Notes under the pieces: generated by a model | Told to the model about the DNA's origin: nothing | What the model saw: only the letters and a program-made list of their open reading frames with translations | Database searches by the model: none | Source: Deinococcus aerophilus | Lineage (GTDB): Bacteria; Deinococcota; Deinococci; Deinococcales; Deinococcaceae | Length of the DNA: 9,790 nt | NCBI RefSeq assembly: GCF_014647075.1 | Contig: NZ_BMOM01000055.1 | Span: forward strand, 1 to 9,790 | Reading direction: 5' to 3' | Made by a program: the position numbers and the translations under genes | Shown here: piece by piece, positions 1-5,951 of the stretch | Layout: each line of letters begins with the position of its first letter | Position numbering within the stretch: the stretch's first letter is position 1

Positions 1-83
1 TGCAGGCGTCCACACGGACCGTCGTAGCCGGTGATGACGTGCGCCGAGTCGAAAGTGAACTCGGACGTGAGGGTCCAGGGCAT
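1..83 (-). CDS. queD: QueD, 6-carboxy-tetrahydropterin synthase, N-terminal fragment
   Basis: Only the first 27 codons lie in the window; the gene runs off the left edge. The peptide starts MPWTLTSEFTFDSAH and continues with GYDGPCGRL. The F-x-F-D-S-A-H segment carries the first zinc-binding histidine of the QueD/PTPS family, and the Cys in GPCGRL sits where the family has its catalytic cysteine. QueD converts dihydroneopterin triphosphate to 6-carboxy-tetrahydropterin in the cytoplasm, an early step towards preQ0, preQ1 and queuosine in tRNA. The ATG shares one base with the TAA stop of the upstream transporter gene (TAATG), so the two are probably cotranscribed and translationally coupled. 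The family call from 27 residues is fairly firm because two conserved motifs are present with typical spacing. The rest of the protein, including the HGH zinc motif, cannot be seen. Confidence 0.85.
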   Translation of the reverse strand, partial: MPWTLTSEFTFDSAHVITGYDGPCGRL

Positions 84-724
84 TAGCGGGTCACCGCCCC
101 ACTCAGCACGCTGGACTCGACCTTCGGCGCGTCCGTCACCTGCGTCCGCACCCAGCGAACCAACGGAATCAACAGAAGGCTGATCAGCATTTTCAAAATA
201 ATCTGCCCCACCATCAGGTTCAGCAGAGGCGCGCCTGTGCCGGCGAAAGCCAGGGTGATGAAGATGATCGTGTCGAGGGTGGTACTGACAGCGTTCGATG
301 CAATGACCTGGACGGCCACCCCGCGCTGTTTCAGGCGTTCAAAGATCAGTGCGTCGATCAAGGTACTGATCAGGTACGCCGCAAGACTGGCCATCACGAC
401 ACGGAGGGTGGCCCCGAATACCACCTGGTAGGCGTCTGTGTTGAAGAAACCCGGTTTGGGCAGGGCATTCACAAGCAAGCCGTAGCCGGCGAGCAAAGCG
501 TTAGCGGCAAAACCTCCCCAAATCAGGGCTTTGGCACTGCTCCAACCGCCTGCCGTGTGAATGGCGTCGCGCAGGGTGAAGGTCAGCGCGTACAGGAATA
601 TGGCGCCGGGGAAGATAAATGATCCGACCTGGACAAGCCGACCGGCCGTGACGTTGCTGACGAGTTCTGCACCGATGTAGATGGAGACCAAGATGATGAG
701 GAGTGTGGGATTGATTTGGGTCAT
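83..724 (-). CDS. Queuosine precursor transporter (VUT/YhhQ family)
   Basis: This is a 213-residue, strongly hydrophobic protein with about six membrane segments (roughly residues 7-25, 34-52, 63-88, 104-127, 140-162 and 165-192). Family-like features are the SNVTAGRL motif at 23-30 in the first segment, the LRDAIHTAGG loop at 51-60, and the SNAVSTTLDTIIF stretch at 143-155 with its conserved Ser and Asp. The length is typical for the family, known in E. coli as YhhQ, which imports preQ0/preQ1 across the inner membrane for queuosine synthesis. The start is the ATG at 724; a GGAG (minus strand, 737-734) lies nine bases upstream. The stop overlaps the queD start by one base, which supports the function by context: one gene imports the precursor and its partner makes it. 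The charged C-terminal tail (residues 193-213) is poorly conserved in kind. The exact substrate is inferred from family and neighbour. Confidence 0.88.
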   Translation of the reverse strand: MTQINPTLLIILVSIYIGAELVSNVTAGRLVQVGSFIFPGAIFLYALTFTLRDAIHTAGGWSSAKALIWGGFAANALLAGYGLLVNALPKPGFFNTDAYQVVFGATLRVVMASLAAYLISTLIDALIFERLKQRGVAVQVIASNAVSTTLDTIIFITLAFAGTGAPLLNLMVGQIILKMLISLLLIPLVRWVRTQVTDAPKVESSVLSGAVTR

Positions 725-967
725 GTAGGCAGACTCCGGAAGGGAAGACCGTTGTTCGCATGAAACCGCTCGGGCGGTTCATGGACGACGGAGTCCAGTG
801 CACCCACGGTGGGTACGACAAAGTGGCGGGGTACTGCCCAGGCGCCTTCCTCGCAAGGAAGCACGGCAGATGTCAGCAGTGTGGGAAATTAGAGACGCAC
901 TGAACAGCCGTCGGCCCCGAGCATTCGGGGAGTCAGACCGTTCGGTTGTGGCGCCCTGGGCGCTGTG
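725..967 (-). promoter_or_regulatory. Structured 5' leader of the queuosine transporter
   Basis: These 243 bases upstream of the transporter hold no convincing gene but contain a series of perfect short hairpins: 764-769/774-779 (AACCGC/GCGGTT, loop TCGG), 802-807/809-814 (ACCCAC/GTGGGT), 846-851/856-861 (CTTCCT/AGGAAG), 915-920/925-930 (CCCCGA/TCGGGG), 937-940/943-946 and 951-955/959-963 (GCGCC/GGCGC). Such density before a queuosine transporter suggests RNA-level control, because preQ1 riboswitches control this family elsewhere. I could not match the known preQ1-I, II or III consensus. The regulatory role is inference; GC-rich intergenic DNA also gives chance hairpins. Confidence 0.35.
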
Positions 968-1141
968 TCAGCGGTATGGCGCGGAGCGCTCAGGAGAGGC
1001 ACCGGGGGCCAGCCGCGATGTCACCCGAACAGAGGATTCGGGTGACATCGCGTGCCCGAGGTGAAGGGGATCAGGTGGGGCACTCCTGCCACCTGATCCG
1101 GTGCCAAGAAACACCCAGATCCTGCCGTAGTACTTATTCAT
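968..1141 (-). CDS. Possible 57-residue small ORF or leader peptide
   Basis: ATG at 1141 opens a 57-codon frame beginning MNKYYGRIWVFLGTGSGG and ending ERSAPYR before TGA. A good ribosome binding site, CAGGAGAACT, precedes the ATG directly, with AGGAG about six bases away, and a promoter-like region lies about 60 bases further up. I do not recognise the product. The first 14 residues look like ordinary coding sequence. The rest overlaps two large perfect inverted repeats (1014-1052 and 1068-1099), so the frame either reads through structured DNA or is a short leader whose translation affects the hairpins and the transporter downstream. It is on the same strand as the queuosine genes, 243 bases ahead of the transporter. 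The signal is the binding site plus start codon; codon content is too short to judge. Confidence 0.35.
   Translation of the reverse strand: MNKYYGRIWVFLGTGSGGRSAPPDPLHLGHAMSPESSVRVTSRLAPGASPERSAPYR
1014..1052. repeat. Perfect 16-bp inverted repeat
   Basis: CGCGATGTCACCCGAA (1014-1029) and its exact complement (1037-1052) enclose a 7-base loop. There is no T-run on either side, so it is not a standard intrinsic terminator. It lies inside the putative small ORF upstream of the transporter. Confidence 0.9.
1068..1099. repeat. Perfect 11-bp inverted repeat
   Basis: GGATCAGGTGG (1068-1078) and CCACCTGATCC (1089-1099) enclose a 10-base loop, 15 bases from the 1014-1052 repeat. Its CAGGTGG/CCACCTG core is also found in the hairpin at 1588-1618, so the two may be diverged members of one small repeat family. 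Confidence 0.85.
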
Positions 1142-1184
1142 AGTTCTCCTGTTGCCCGTGCGGCCTTACGGGTGAAGGGCAGCG

Positions 1185-1213
1185 GCACAGTCTGTGCGCT
1201 ATCGGATAGTGTA
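1185..1213 (-). promoter_or_regulatory. Putative promoter with two overlapping dyads
   Basis: On the minus strand TACACT (1213-1208) is a fair -10 box for the small ORF and queuosine genes; no good -35 is visible. Overlapping and just downstream of it are two adjacent dyads, CTATC-G-GATAG (1199-1209) and GCACAG-T-CTGTGC (1185-1197). Their position at the presumed start site suits a repressor operator. The start site and regulator are inferred. Confidence 0.35.
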
Positions 1214-1257
1214 GCGAATTTAGCCCAGGACAGAAACGAACGAGAAAGCCTCAGGAC

Positions 1258-1487
1258 GGTTCTGGCAACTTAACGCCTATGGGGTGGTGAACGGTGAAGG
1301 ACTGCAAGCCCTGCTGACGTTGTACGACCGTTTCCCCTCCAGTTAGTGAGACGTCCAAGAACTGCTCCACGAGCGCGGAATCATGGTCGGTCACGAGATG
1401 CTGCAGGCTACTTACCAGACAAAACTCGGCATGAGGGCGTGTACTGACCGCCAGTACACGGGCGAGGGGTGGAGCAGAACATCTTGA
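1258..1487 (+). pseudogene. Degenerate IS6-like transposase relic with a terminal-repeat-like end
   Basis: Read in the frame that starts at 1320, the plus strand gives LYDRFPSS, two stop codons (1344-1349), then DVQELLHERGIMVGHEML. This matches the N-terminal helix-turn-helix region of IS6-family transposases, where LYHRFPLSYRDVQELLxxRGIxVSHETL is usual. The two stops replace the Tyr-Arg pair, each by one base change (TAC to TAG, CGA to TGA). The frame ends at a TGA at 1485 and no catalytic DDE part is present, so the element is both mutated and truncated. At 1258-1269 the motif GGTTCTGGCAAC resembles an IS6-type terminal repeat and recurs at 5533. The family call rests on about 30 residues and is moderate. 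Confidence 0.5.
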
Positions 1488-1587
1488 AGATGAGTGATGC
1501 CCAGCCGAAGGTGACAAAGACGCAGGTGTGCAGGGCCGAGGGTTATGACCAGTTATTGGGATACAGGGAGCAGGGGAACCTCAGAAA

Positions 1588-1618
1588 GGCAGGTGGCCTA
1601 AAGGTCAGGCCACCTGCC
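1588..1618. repeat. Perfect 11-bp hairpin, terminator-like without T-run
   Basis: GGCAGGTGGCC (1588-1598) and GGCCACCTGCC (1608-1618) enclose a 9-base loop. No T-run follows on either strand. It sits between the IS6-like relic and the integrase region and shares its core with the repeat at 1068-1099. Confidence 0.8.
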
Positions 1619-1941
1619 CCACGACCTCTTGCCACGTTTTGAAGGCACGCTGTTAATTCAAGGGCCAGGGGTGAGTGGGAACGGTGAAGCAAGCCGGGTG
1701 GTGGAGATTCGTGATACGCACGTGCAGGTTGAAGAAACCCTGTGCTCGTTTTTGTGATCCGAACCCGCACTGACGTGCCGCCGTACGTGTTCGCAGTGCA
1801 GAACGTCCTGCCACCCACGCAAGCGGGTGTGGCCACGTAGAATGTTGCGTTTTTCCAGCAACAAGGCGGCAGTGTGGGCCGCGCGGTACCGGGCAACGTC
1901 TTCGCTTCGAGTCTCGGGACGCGCGTGCTCTGCTGGCCGCC
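1619..1941. other. Intergenic stretch with no supported gene
   Basis: I see no credible coding frame, RNA gene or clear promoter in these 323 bases before the integrase. Open frames on the minus strand here are Arg/Pro/His-rich shadows without a recognisable fold or binding site. An attachment site would be expected near an integrase, but no identifiable core repeat is visible. Confidence 0.5.
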
Positions 1942-3209
1942 ATGGCGATGCGTAGACGAAGCAACGAGGGCACCATCCATCCCGTGTACCACGAAGACCA
2001 CCGGACCGGATACCGGGGTCTGGCGAGTTACCGGGACCCAGAAACCGGGCGGCAGCGACGCCGGTCGGTGACCCGCAAGACCCGGTCCGAAACGGAGCGG
2101 GCGCTGAAGATCCTGATAGACCAGTTGCCCCGGGGTGGTGGCCAGCGGGCACGCACGGCGCTGCCTGCCTCGTTCCCGCCCTCTACCCGGCCGGAGACCC
2201 TGCATGCCCTGCTCGAGCGCTGGCTGGACTACAAGCGCCGTGACGTGCGTCCGTCCACGTACCGCGATTACGTCCACACGCTGCGGTTCGTCCTTCCCGT
2301 GCTGGGCGAGCGCTCTCTGAGCAGCCTCACGGCGCTCGACGTCGAGCACCTGGCGCAGACCCTGCACCGCGCGCACGCCCCGAAGACAGCGGGCCGTATG
2401 CTGGGCCAGCTCCGGATGGTGCTGCGTCAGGCCGTGGTGTGGCAACTGCTCGCGGTGAACGTGGCCCAGTATGTCCGCAAACCGAAGGCGCCGAGACCGG
2501 AAGTGCAGGTCTGGACGGCCGTGCAGGTGACCCGCTTTCTCACGGCCGCCCGCGGCCACCGGCTCTGTCCCCTCTTTGCGCTGGCCGTCACGACGGGCAT
2601 GCGCAAGGGGAGCTGCTGGCGCTGCAGTGGGGCGACATTGACCTGCAGATCCACGAACCCGCCGTGCGTCATAACCTGGTGAGGAACGAGGCCGGACAGT
2701 ACGCCGTGAGACTTCCGAAGAAGGGCGCGGGCCTGCGCAGGCTCGTGCTGGCGCCCGACATCGTCCTCGCCCTGCAGCGCCACTTGCGGGAAGAGCACCG
2801 GAGGCGCCGCGCGCCGGCGCCGGGGGACTTCGTGTTCACCGCCGGCTCGGGCAACCACGTCCAGCCGCGCCATCTGGACCGCACCTTCCGCGCCCTGACG
2901 CGGGACGCCGGCCTACCGCGCATCCGTTTCCACGATTTGCGCCACACTGCGGCGAGTCTACTGATCCGTCAGGGTGTGCCGGCGAAAGTGGTGGCCGCCC
3001 TGCCGCTGGACGTGTTGCTGGGCGCCTCGGCGGAACGTTCGGCCGCCCTGTCACCCGAGTCGGTTACGGACGCCCAGCGGGGGGCCGATGCCCTGCGCAC
3101 CCTGCATGCGGCGCTGGGCAACTTTCTTCGTCAGGCTCCCGCGTGGGCACAGGAGGTCGCCTTCGCCGGTCTGGCCAGACGACCCGCGGCGGTGACACGC
3201 CGGCGATGA
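1942..3209 (+). pseudogene. Tyrosine-type phage/ICE integrase, frameshifted and missing its catalytic C-terminus
   Basis: The first frame (1942 to about 2607) encodes an arm-binding N-terminus (GTIHPVYHEDHRTGYRG, DPETGRQRRRS), a core-binding domain (LHALLERWLDYKRRDVRPST to LRMVLRQAV) and the start of the catalytic domain up to TTGMRKG. The protein then continues one frame over as GELLALQWGDIDL and runs to 3209. The break is in the run of four G at 2607-2610; one extra G would restore AAG GGG GAG. The catalytic Arg (GMRKG) and the HDLRH box (H-x-x-R) are present. After GVPAKVVA the usual RLGH segment and the Tyr nucleophile are absent, and the sequence joins straight to ALPLDVLLG, which looks like the region normally found after the tyrosine. 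So there are two lesions: a one-base deletion and an in-frame deletion of some 30 codons near 2995. The start has no clear binding site; ATG 1948 is an alternative. It can no longer recombine DNA. Confidence 0.88.
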
Positions 3210-3734
3210 ATCCTGGCCCACCCGACGGGATCTGGACCGATCGGCCGCGGTTCCCGGATGCACCCCAGGCCGCCGCGCAGGCCCCCCGCCTCAGTCGGTG
3301 GCTGCCGTCTCCAGGAAACGTTACCGACCTCCGAGATCGCCCCACCATACGGCTTGAACCAGCACCTGCCGGATGTGGCAAGCTGTTGATGACTGGAGTG
3401 GGGCACAGGCTTCCACAGATAAGAGGCCTGATGTGCAGGCTGCCTGCCACACGATTTCTCGCCACGCAGCGCGCGTGCCACTCTGCCAGCGACGCGGCCT
3501 TCACCCTCGCGCCCCGTGCGGGAAGACATCAGATGGCCCGCACCGTTCGCCTGTGAAGGGGGCGGCCACCCTCTCCCCCACGGAACGCGGCGAGTCCGCG
3601 CCGCCATGATCGGTCTCTCCACGCCGCCATCCATCATGCCGGGTTCATGGACGTTCGGGGACAGGAACCGCACCGGGGCTGCAGGCCATGAACCCGAGGT
3701 GATGCGGGGAACCGTTCCGTCATGGTCTCGCGCA
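3210..3734. other. Gene-free stretch between integrase relic and parS
   Basis: No supported gene in these 525 bases. Visible structures are a hairpin GCGGCG/CGCCGC (3587-3592/3599-3604), an 11-bp inverted repeat (3640-3696), a GGAAC-C-GTTCC dyad (3708-3718) and a TTCCACAG (3411-3418) that is only weakly DnaA-box-like. Long frames on both strands lack family signals. Confidence 0.5.
3640..3696. repeat. Perfect 11-bp inverted repeat with 35-base spacer
   Basis: CGGGTTCATGG (3640-3650) and CCATGAACCCG (3686-3696) are exact complements. The repeat lies just beyond the parB-side parS, about 60 bases past the parB stop in the direction of transcription. It could end the parAB transcript as a hairpin, though no T-run follows. 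Confidence 0.7.
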
Positions 3735-3750
3735 GTCTTACCGGTAAGAC
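3735..3750. promoter_or_regulatory. parS-like centromere site, parB side
   Basis: GTCTTACCGGTAAGAC is a perfect 16-bp palindrome seven bases past the parB stop. The same sequence recurs inside the longer palindrome upstream of parA (5427-5448), and I found no further copy in the window. Exact duplication at both ends of a parAB cassette is the expected layout for ParB-binding sites. Confidence 0.8.
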
Positions 3751-3757
3751 CAGATCG

Positions 3758-4630
3758 TCACCGGTCCTTGAGCACCTCGGGCATCCGGGCGAGCCAGCGG
3801 TCCACGGCCCTGCGTTCGTCGGGCTTGAGGTCATTCAAGAAGCGCCGGCTGCCCAGCTTGCGGGCCACCTGGGCCGCTGCGCTGGGGGCCGGGGATGGAT
3901 CGCTCAGCCGCCGGGCCTCAGCCTGCAGTTCGCTGCGTGACGCGCCCTGTCGGGCCAGGTCGATCAGGCGGACGTGGTGCGCCTCGGGCGCACCAACCAC
4001 CACCGAGGCGAGCGTCAGGGCCAGTCCACCGCGCAGCGCTTCGAGTACCACCTCGGGCCAGCCCAGGATGCGCAGTTTGTTCTTGGCAAACGACGACCAG
4101 CTCTCCCCCATCGGCCCGAACACGGCGTCGAGCGCGGCGGTCTGTTCGCCCGCCTCTTCCTTGGTCAGCCGGATCAGGCGGCGGCGGGCATCGTCTCGCG
4201 GCAGGCCCAGGGCGGCGGCGGCCAGCTCGAGCTTGGCGTCCACCTCGTCGATCAGATTGAGGTCCTCGCGCTGCAGGTTCTCGAGCAGGGCCGCCATGCG
4301 CGCTTCCCGGTCGTCCAGGCTGCGGACGACCACCGGCACCTCGTCCAGCCCGGCGAGCTGCGCTGCCCGCCAGCGCCGCTCACCGGCAACGATCTCGTGA
4401 CCGCCGTCCACCGGGCGCACGAGCAGCGGCTGCAGCACCCCCTGCTGGCGGATGCTCGCCGCCAGGCTGGCCAGGCCAGCGTCTGCGAAACTGCGCCGCG
4501 GCTGGGCAGAGCCGGGCCGCAGATCGGCGACGGCCAGGACGGTGACCGCGTCCGGTCGGCTGAGGTCGCTCGGGAGGTCGCCCAGCAGTCCGGCCACGGT
4601 GCGCTGGCGCCGGGGACGCGGGCGGGTCAC
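3758..4630 (-). CDS. parB: ParB-family partition protein
   Basis: This is a 290-residue ParB. The N-terminal ParB/Srx domain covers residues 30-125, with QPRRSF at 43-48, the CTP-binding GERRWRAA box at 83-90 and the ENLQREDLN box at 117-125. A helix-turn-helix follows (about 142-157, then 170-215), and the basic C-terminal part (250-290) should dimerise. ParB binds parS, loads and slides as a CTP-dependent clamp, and contacts ParA to segregate the replicon. Translation starts at GTG 4630, which overlaps the parA stop by four bases (GTGA), so expression is coupled to parA. An upstream start is unlikely given this overlap. Matching palindromes lie just beyond its stop and in front of parA, presumably its binding sites. 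All boxes expected for a working protein are present. Confidence 0.93.
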   Translation of the reverse strand: MTRPRPRRQRTVAGLLGDLPSDLSRPDAVTVLAVADLRPGSAQPRRSFADAGLASLAASIRQQGVLQPLLVRPVDGGHEIVAGERRWRAAQLAGLDEVPVVVRSLDDREARMAALLENLQREDLNLIDEVDAKLELAAAALGLPRDDARRRLIRLTKEEAGEQTAALDAVFGPMGESWSSFAKNKLRILGWPEVVLEALRGGLALTLASVVVGAPEAHHVRLIDLARQGASRSELQAEARRLSDPSPAPSAAAQVARKLGSRRFLNDLKPDERRAVDRWLARMPEVLKDR

Positions 4631-5397
4631 GCCACGCTCCCGGCGTAGGTCAGTCCCACGGCGCGCGCCACGTCGGCGGTCAGCACCTTGATGTCCGCGT
4701 GTACCGGACTGCCCGGGGCGTACACTCCCACCGGCGCGCCCTGGGCCGTGGAGTCAAGCCAGACGGCCTCACGCTGCGGCACCGGCGTGGCGATGGGGGA
4801 GAGGTGGGCCCGCAGGTCGGCGAGGACCTCGCGGTCGTGTAACCGCCGCGAGTCGTACAGGGTGGGCACGTACAGCGCCACCGTGAGGTCGGGGCGGACC
4901 TCGCGGTACTCGGCGAAGGCTCCCTGCAGGCCGGGCAGGGCGTCGACGCCCTTCTGGCGGGTAGGCACGGGAACGACCATGCGGTCGGCGGCCAGCGCAC
5001 CCAGGATGGCGAGCTGCCCCAGGCTGGGCGGACTGTCGATCAGGACCACGTCGTAGCGGTCCTGGACGTCCTGCAGCGCACGGCGCAGGCGGCCCTGTGC
5101 GCCCACCCGGCCCATCATCTGCCCCTCGGCGACTGCCAGCCCCACCTGGGCCGGAATCAGATCCAGACCGTGGACCCGGACCGGTGCGGGCAGCGGCTGA
5201 CCGTCCACAGCCACCGGATAGACGGTCTGCTCACGGACCACCCCGTCCACGCCCAGCCAGCCGGTGAGGTTGGCCTGGGGGTCGAGGTCGATCAGAAGGA
5301 CCCGCAGGCCGCCGAGGGCCAGCTCGTGGCCCACGTTGAGGGTCAGGCTGGTTTTTCCTGCGCCCCCAGCATGGTTAAAAACCGTGACGGTGATCAT
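4627..5397 (-). CDS. parA: ParA-family partition ATPase with an atypical P-loop
   Basis: From ATG 5397 the protein has 256 residues. It shows an [11 protein letters not shown]-loop (8-17), DLDPQANLT (37-45, Walker A') and [11 protein letters not shown] (115-125, Walker B). ParA coats the nucleoid as an ATP-bound dimer and moves ParB-parS complexes. The deviant Walker A motif of this family is normally KGGxGKT; here the signature lysine position is alanine (residue 10), while the nucleotide-binding GKT is intact. I recall the same AGGAGKT form from other Deinococcus secondary-replicon ParAs, so it is probably a lineage trait and not damage. The frame is open to 5514, but the extra 39 residues (Pro/Arg-rich, unlike ParA) would run across the palindrome and promoter; a start at 5397 directly before [12 protein letters not shown] fits the family. 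No helix-turn-helix N-terminal extension exists, so this is a short type ParA. Its stop overlaps parB. Confidence 0.93.
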   Translation of the reverse strand: MITVTVFNHAGGAGKTSLTLNVGHELALGGLRVLLIDLDPQANLTGWLGVDGVVREQTVYPVAVDGQPLPAPVRVHGLDLIPAQVGLAVAEGQMMGRVGAQGRLRRALQDVQDRYDVVLIDSPPSLGQLAILGALAADRMVVPVPTRQKGVDALPGLQGAFAEYREVRPDLTVALYVPTLYDSRRLHDREVLADLRAHLSPIATPVPQREAVWLDSTAQGAPVGVYAPGSPVHADIKVLTADVARAVGLTYAGSVA

Positions 5398-5404
5398 GTC
5401 GGCT

Positions 5405-5410
5405 ACTGTA
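5405..5410 (-). promoter_or_regulatory. Leaderless-type -10 box of parAB
   Basis: On the minus strand TACAGT (5410-5405) lies exactly seven bases before the parA ATG, which would place the transcript start at or near the start codon. No Shine-Dalgarno sequence is present. TANNNT at this distance is the known leaderless promoter layout in Deinococcus. The -35 region would fall beside or within the palindrome at 5427-5448, so ParB binding could repress the operon. The transcript start is inferred. Confidence 0.6.
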
Positions 5411-5426
5411 CACCGCCCCCGGACCA

Positions 5427-5448
5427 CCGGTCTTACCGGTAAGACCGG
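5427..5448. promoter_or_regulatory. parS-like centromere site, parA side (22-bp palindrome)
   Basis: This is a perfect 22-bp palindrome. Its inner 18 bases are GGTCTTACCGGTAAGACC, flanked by CC and GG. It contains the whole 16-bp site found after parB and lies 29 bases upstream of the parA ATG, next to the promoter, so it may act both as centromere and operator. Confidence 0.82.
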
Positions 5449-5530
5449 GGCCGTCCCGTGGATCTTCCATCCCGGTTCAGCAGCCCGGGACGAGCAAGGA
5501 AAATGCGCTCCCATGCTCCGAACACGGTCA

Positions 5531-5544
5531 AGGGTTCTGGCAAC
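5531..5544 (+). repeat. Copy B of the AGGGTTCTGGCAAC motif
   Basis: AGGGTTCTGGCAAC here matches 1258-1269 (GGTTCTGGCAAC) and, with one change, 5952-5965 (AGGGTACTGGCAAC). Copies at 1258 and 5533 also share ACGCC three bases further on. Because the 1258 copy borders a transposase relic, this is probably an IS end left by a deleted element, placed just before the truncated CPBP gene. Confidence 0.55.
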
Positions 5545-5568
5545 GGGACGCCGGTAGGGGGGTGAGCT

Positions 5569-5951
5569 GTGATGAACCGTACGGAGAGAAGGGACTCACG
5601 GACGATCGAAAGCAGTGGTCAGGCGCGCGCAGTGGTGGCGTCGGCAGTCCTGTTCGGCGCGCTGCACCTCGGGAACCTGCTGTACCGCGATCCGGCGATC
5701 GTTGCCGCTCAAGTGGTGGGGGCCTTCTGTTTCGGCCTGGCCTTCGCAGCACTGCGAATGCCCTGTGGATCTTGATGGTGCTGCATGCTTTGCATGACTT
5801 TACCCTGCGGTACTCGAACTTCCCGCTGATTCCGCTGAATGTCGCCCAGGATATCGTTCTGTTGGGGTTCGCCTGGGTTCTGCTGCGTGGGATGCGCCGC
5901 TCCGAGACAGACGACGTCGGAAGCGCAGTGGCACATCCGGTGAACATTTGA
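5569..5951 (+). pseudogene. CPBP-family (CAAX protease-like) membrane protein, 5'-truncated and frameshifted
   Basis: The first frame (5569 or 5572 onwards) reads ARAVVASAVLFGALHLGN and continues to GLAFAALR. The homologous sequence then goes on in another frame as NALWILMVLHALHDFTLRYSNF, ending VLLRGMRR. FGALH and HALHD are the second and third histidine motifs of the CPBP/Rce1-like glutamic protease family, which lies in the membrane. The EExxxR motif that should precede them is missing, as are the first membrane segments, so the gene has lost its front part. A one-base deletion around 5754-5757 (CTGCG|AATGCC) breaks the frame. A weak purine-rich binding site precedes GTG/ATG 5569-5574, but a product would lack the catalytic glutamates. 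The fragment sits exactly between two copies of the GGTNCTGGCAAC motif, suggesting damage by insertion and deletion. In intact plasmids such proteins often act in bacteriocin immunity or prenyl-type processing; no role can be assigned here. Confidence 0.75.

Noticed and set aside
725..780. Known preQ1 riboswitch before the transporter
   Set aside because: The short H-type pseudoknot with A-rich tail near the binding site (class I) is absent, and I could not fit classes II or III.
1251..1517. Minus-strand frame of 88 codons
   Set aside because: It is the antisense of the IS6-like relic; the conserved pattern is on the plus strand.
1543..2559. Minus-strand frame of 338 codons
   Set aside because: It covers intergenic DNA and the antisense of the integrase, is His/Arg/Pro-rich, and has no binding site or motif.
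2600..2615. Programmed frameshift in the integrase
   Set aside because: There is no heptameric slippery site with a downstream stimulator in evidence, and the protein also lacks its catalytic tyrosine, so decay is simpler.
3405..3425. DnaA box (TTCCACAG) and origin near parAB
   Set aside because: It matches TTATCCACA poorly and stands alone, while a much better origin lies at 9009-9365.
3516..4400. Long plus-strand frame of 294 codons
   Set aside because: It lies antisense to parB, is Arg/Ser-rich with no recognisable motif, and parB has all its family boxes.
5398..5514. N-terminal extension of ParA by 39 residues
   Set aside because: It would translate through the palindrome and -10 box, and the extra residues do not resemble ParA.
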